A DNA stretch of 6,703 nucleotides from Clostridium sp. (GTDB lineage Bacteria; Bacillota; Clostridia; Lachnospirales; Lachnospiraceae): the NCBI GenBank assembly GCA_004554205.1, contig SFNH01000113.1:1-6703 (forward strand), read 5' to 3'. Shown here in pieces: positions 6,346 through 6,703 of this stretch. Numbering within the stretch: position 1 is the first letter of the stretch; each line of letters begins with the position of its first letter. Position numbers and translations under genes: made by a program. The notes beneath the pieces were generated by a model that saw nothing but the letters and a program-made list of their open reading frames with translations, was not told the DNA's origin and did no database searches.

Positions 6346-6348
6346 AAA

Positions 6349-6368
6349 TTATGACATTCCTGTCATAA
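6349..6368. repeat. 20-bp palindrome TTATGACA-TTCC-TGTCATAA
   Basis: Two perfect eight-base arms surround a four-base centre. It sits inside a wider CTCATT...AATGAG inverted pair (6331-6336 and 6366-6371). It has the form of a repressor operator, and equally of a short RNA hairpin. No regulator gene is present in the window to assign it to. Confidence 0.45.
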
Positions 6369-6566
6369 ATGAGGTTCTGACATGGTTTGAGAGCTGTGTC
6401 ATCCGAAGCTACGCAAATCCTACCACCCCGCCGCAGACCCTGCTGGCAAAATGTGCTGGTAGAAAAACTGAAACCATATTTAATAGAGCAGACAGTACCC
6501 AGTCCATTTTCCATCGAAGGAAAAAAACCTCTTTGATTTCATCATTCCGCGAAGCTGGCGGTTAAA

Positions 6567-6596
6567 AACCCCCGGGGCGTTTCCGCCCCGGGGGTT
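6567..6596. terminator. Strong GC hairpin terminator, usable in both directions
   Basis: The arms AACCCCCGGGGCG and CGCCCCGGGGGTT pair perfectly over 13 bp around a four-base loop (TTTC). On the minus strand, reading out of the cell-wall-repeat gene, five Ts end the hairpin and follow it, 11 bases past that gene's stop. On the plus strand CCTTTTA follows. Its main job is probably to end the transcript of the gene at the right edge and insulate the metG promoter region. Confidence 0.85.
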
Positions 6597-6607
6597 CCTT
6601 TTATCCC

Positions 6608-6703
6608 TTAATCGTTATCCTTCTTCTCCTTTCCGTCCCAGCTTCCGTCGCTGCCGAGGTAGTAGCCGTCCACAAAGTCGTTCTCCTTGCGTCTGCCCTG
6701 GTT
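6608..6703 (-). CDS. C-terminal end of a protein with a choline-binding-type cell-wall repeat (partial)
   Basis: Only the last 31 codons are in view, entering from the right edge on the minus strand and ending at TAA 6610-6608. The sequence includes NDFVDGYYLGSDGSWDGKE and a charged end KEKKDND. The aromatic/Gly pattern (VDGYYLGSDGSWDG) is that of choline-binding or cell-wall-binding repeats found at the C-termini of surface proteins and murein hydrolases in Clostridia. The enzyme or adhesin domain upstream is outside the window, so the function cannot be named. The terminator just downstream supports this being a true gene end. Confidence 0.75.
   Translation of the reverse strand, partial: NQGRRKENDFVDGYYLGSDGSWDGKEKKDND

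Larger units (their letters stand above)
5972..6566. other. Long intergenic region rich in inverted repeats, no convincing gene
   Basis: The region lies between the metG promoter and a strong terminator. Open frames on either strand lack ribosome binding sites, family motifs and normal composition. It contains: a 7-bp inverted pair CGGTCTC (5985-5991) and GAGACCG (6051-6057); the palindrome CCTCACTGTGAGG (6038-6050); a 117-bp element with 12-bp inverted ends (6091-6207); a small stop-interrupted hydrophobic frame on the minus strand (6205-6345); and a 20-bp palindrome (6349-6368). I have an impression, from memory only, that pieces of this stretch recur between genes in Lachnospiraceae genomes. 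A repeated intergenic element or an untranslated RNA would both fit. Confidence 0.55.

Noticed and set aside
6164..6565. Plus-strand open frame of 133 codons
   Set aside because: It lacks a ribosome binding site and family motifs, runs through the inverted repeat and palindromes, and stops just before the terminator. Its Ser/Lys/Pro-rich composition fits translation of non-coding DNA.

Overview
The window looks like chromosomal DNA from a GC-rich Clostridia member, most probably a Lachnospiraceae gut bacterium. The reasons are the strong AGGAGG-type ribosome binding sites, the clostridial style of the MetRS, NagB and RsmA sequences, and a left-edge gene that resembles a family I associate with Lachnospiraceae (DUF6128-like). 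The family placement comes from memory and was not searched.

Layout, left to right. (1) Positions 1-971, minus strand: a DUF6128-like gene that runs off the left edge. Its reading frame is broken near 534-537, so it appears as an N-terminal fragment (456-971) and a C-terminal fragment in another frame (about 495 down to 1). A 36-bp tandem repeat encoding an acidic linker lies inside it. (2) Positions 1010-1865, plus strand: a single-gene nagB unit with an extended -10 promoter and a hairpin terminator shared with the convergent gene. (3) Positions 1871-5971, minus strand: a tight four-gene operon, metG - TraX-family membrane protein - tatD - rsmA. It has an extended -10 promoter just upstream of metG, a 7-nt overlap between metG and the TraX gene (TTG start), and 16- and 17-nt gaps further down. 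(4) Positions 5972-6607: about 640 bp without a convincing gene. It is rich in inverted repeats and looks like a composite of repeated intergenic elements. (5) Positions 6567-6596: a strong GC hairpin terminator. (6) Positions 6608-6703, minus strand: the last 31 codons of a protein ending in a choline-binding-type cell-wall repeat.

The operon joins translation start-up (methionyl-tRNA synthetase), 16S rRNA dimethylation (RsmA) and a TatD nuclease. This is a familiar Gram-positive housekeeping cluster, with a TraX-like integral membrane protein placed inside it. nagB feeds amino-sugar nitrogen and carbon into glycolysis and is independent of the operon.

I see no complete new biological system here. 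The points most worth checking are the split DUF6128-like gene with a possible internal restart, the MetRS that stops before the usual C-terminal tRNA-binding domain exactly where the TraX gene begins, and the structured repeat region upstream of metG. No tRNA, rRNA, CRISPR array or transposase was found.
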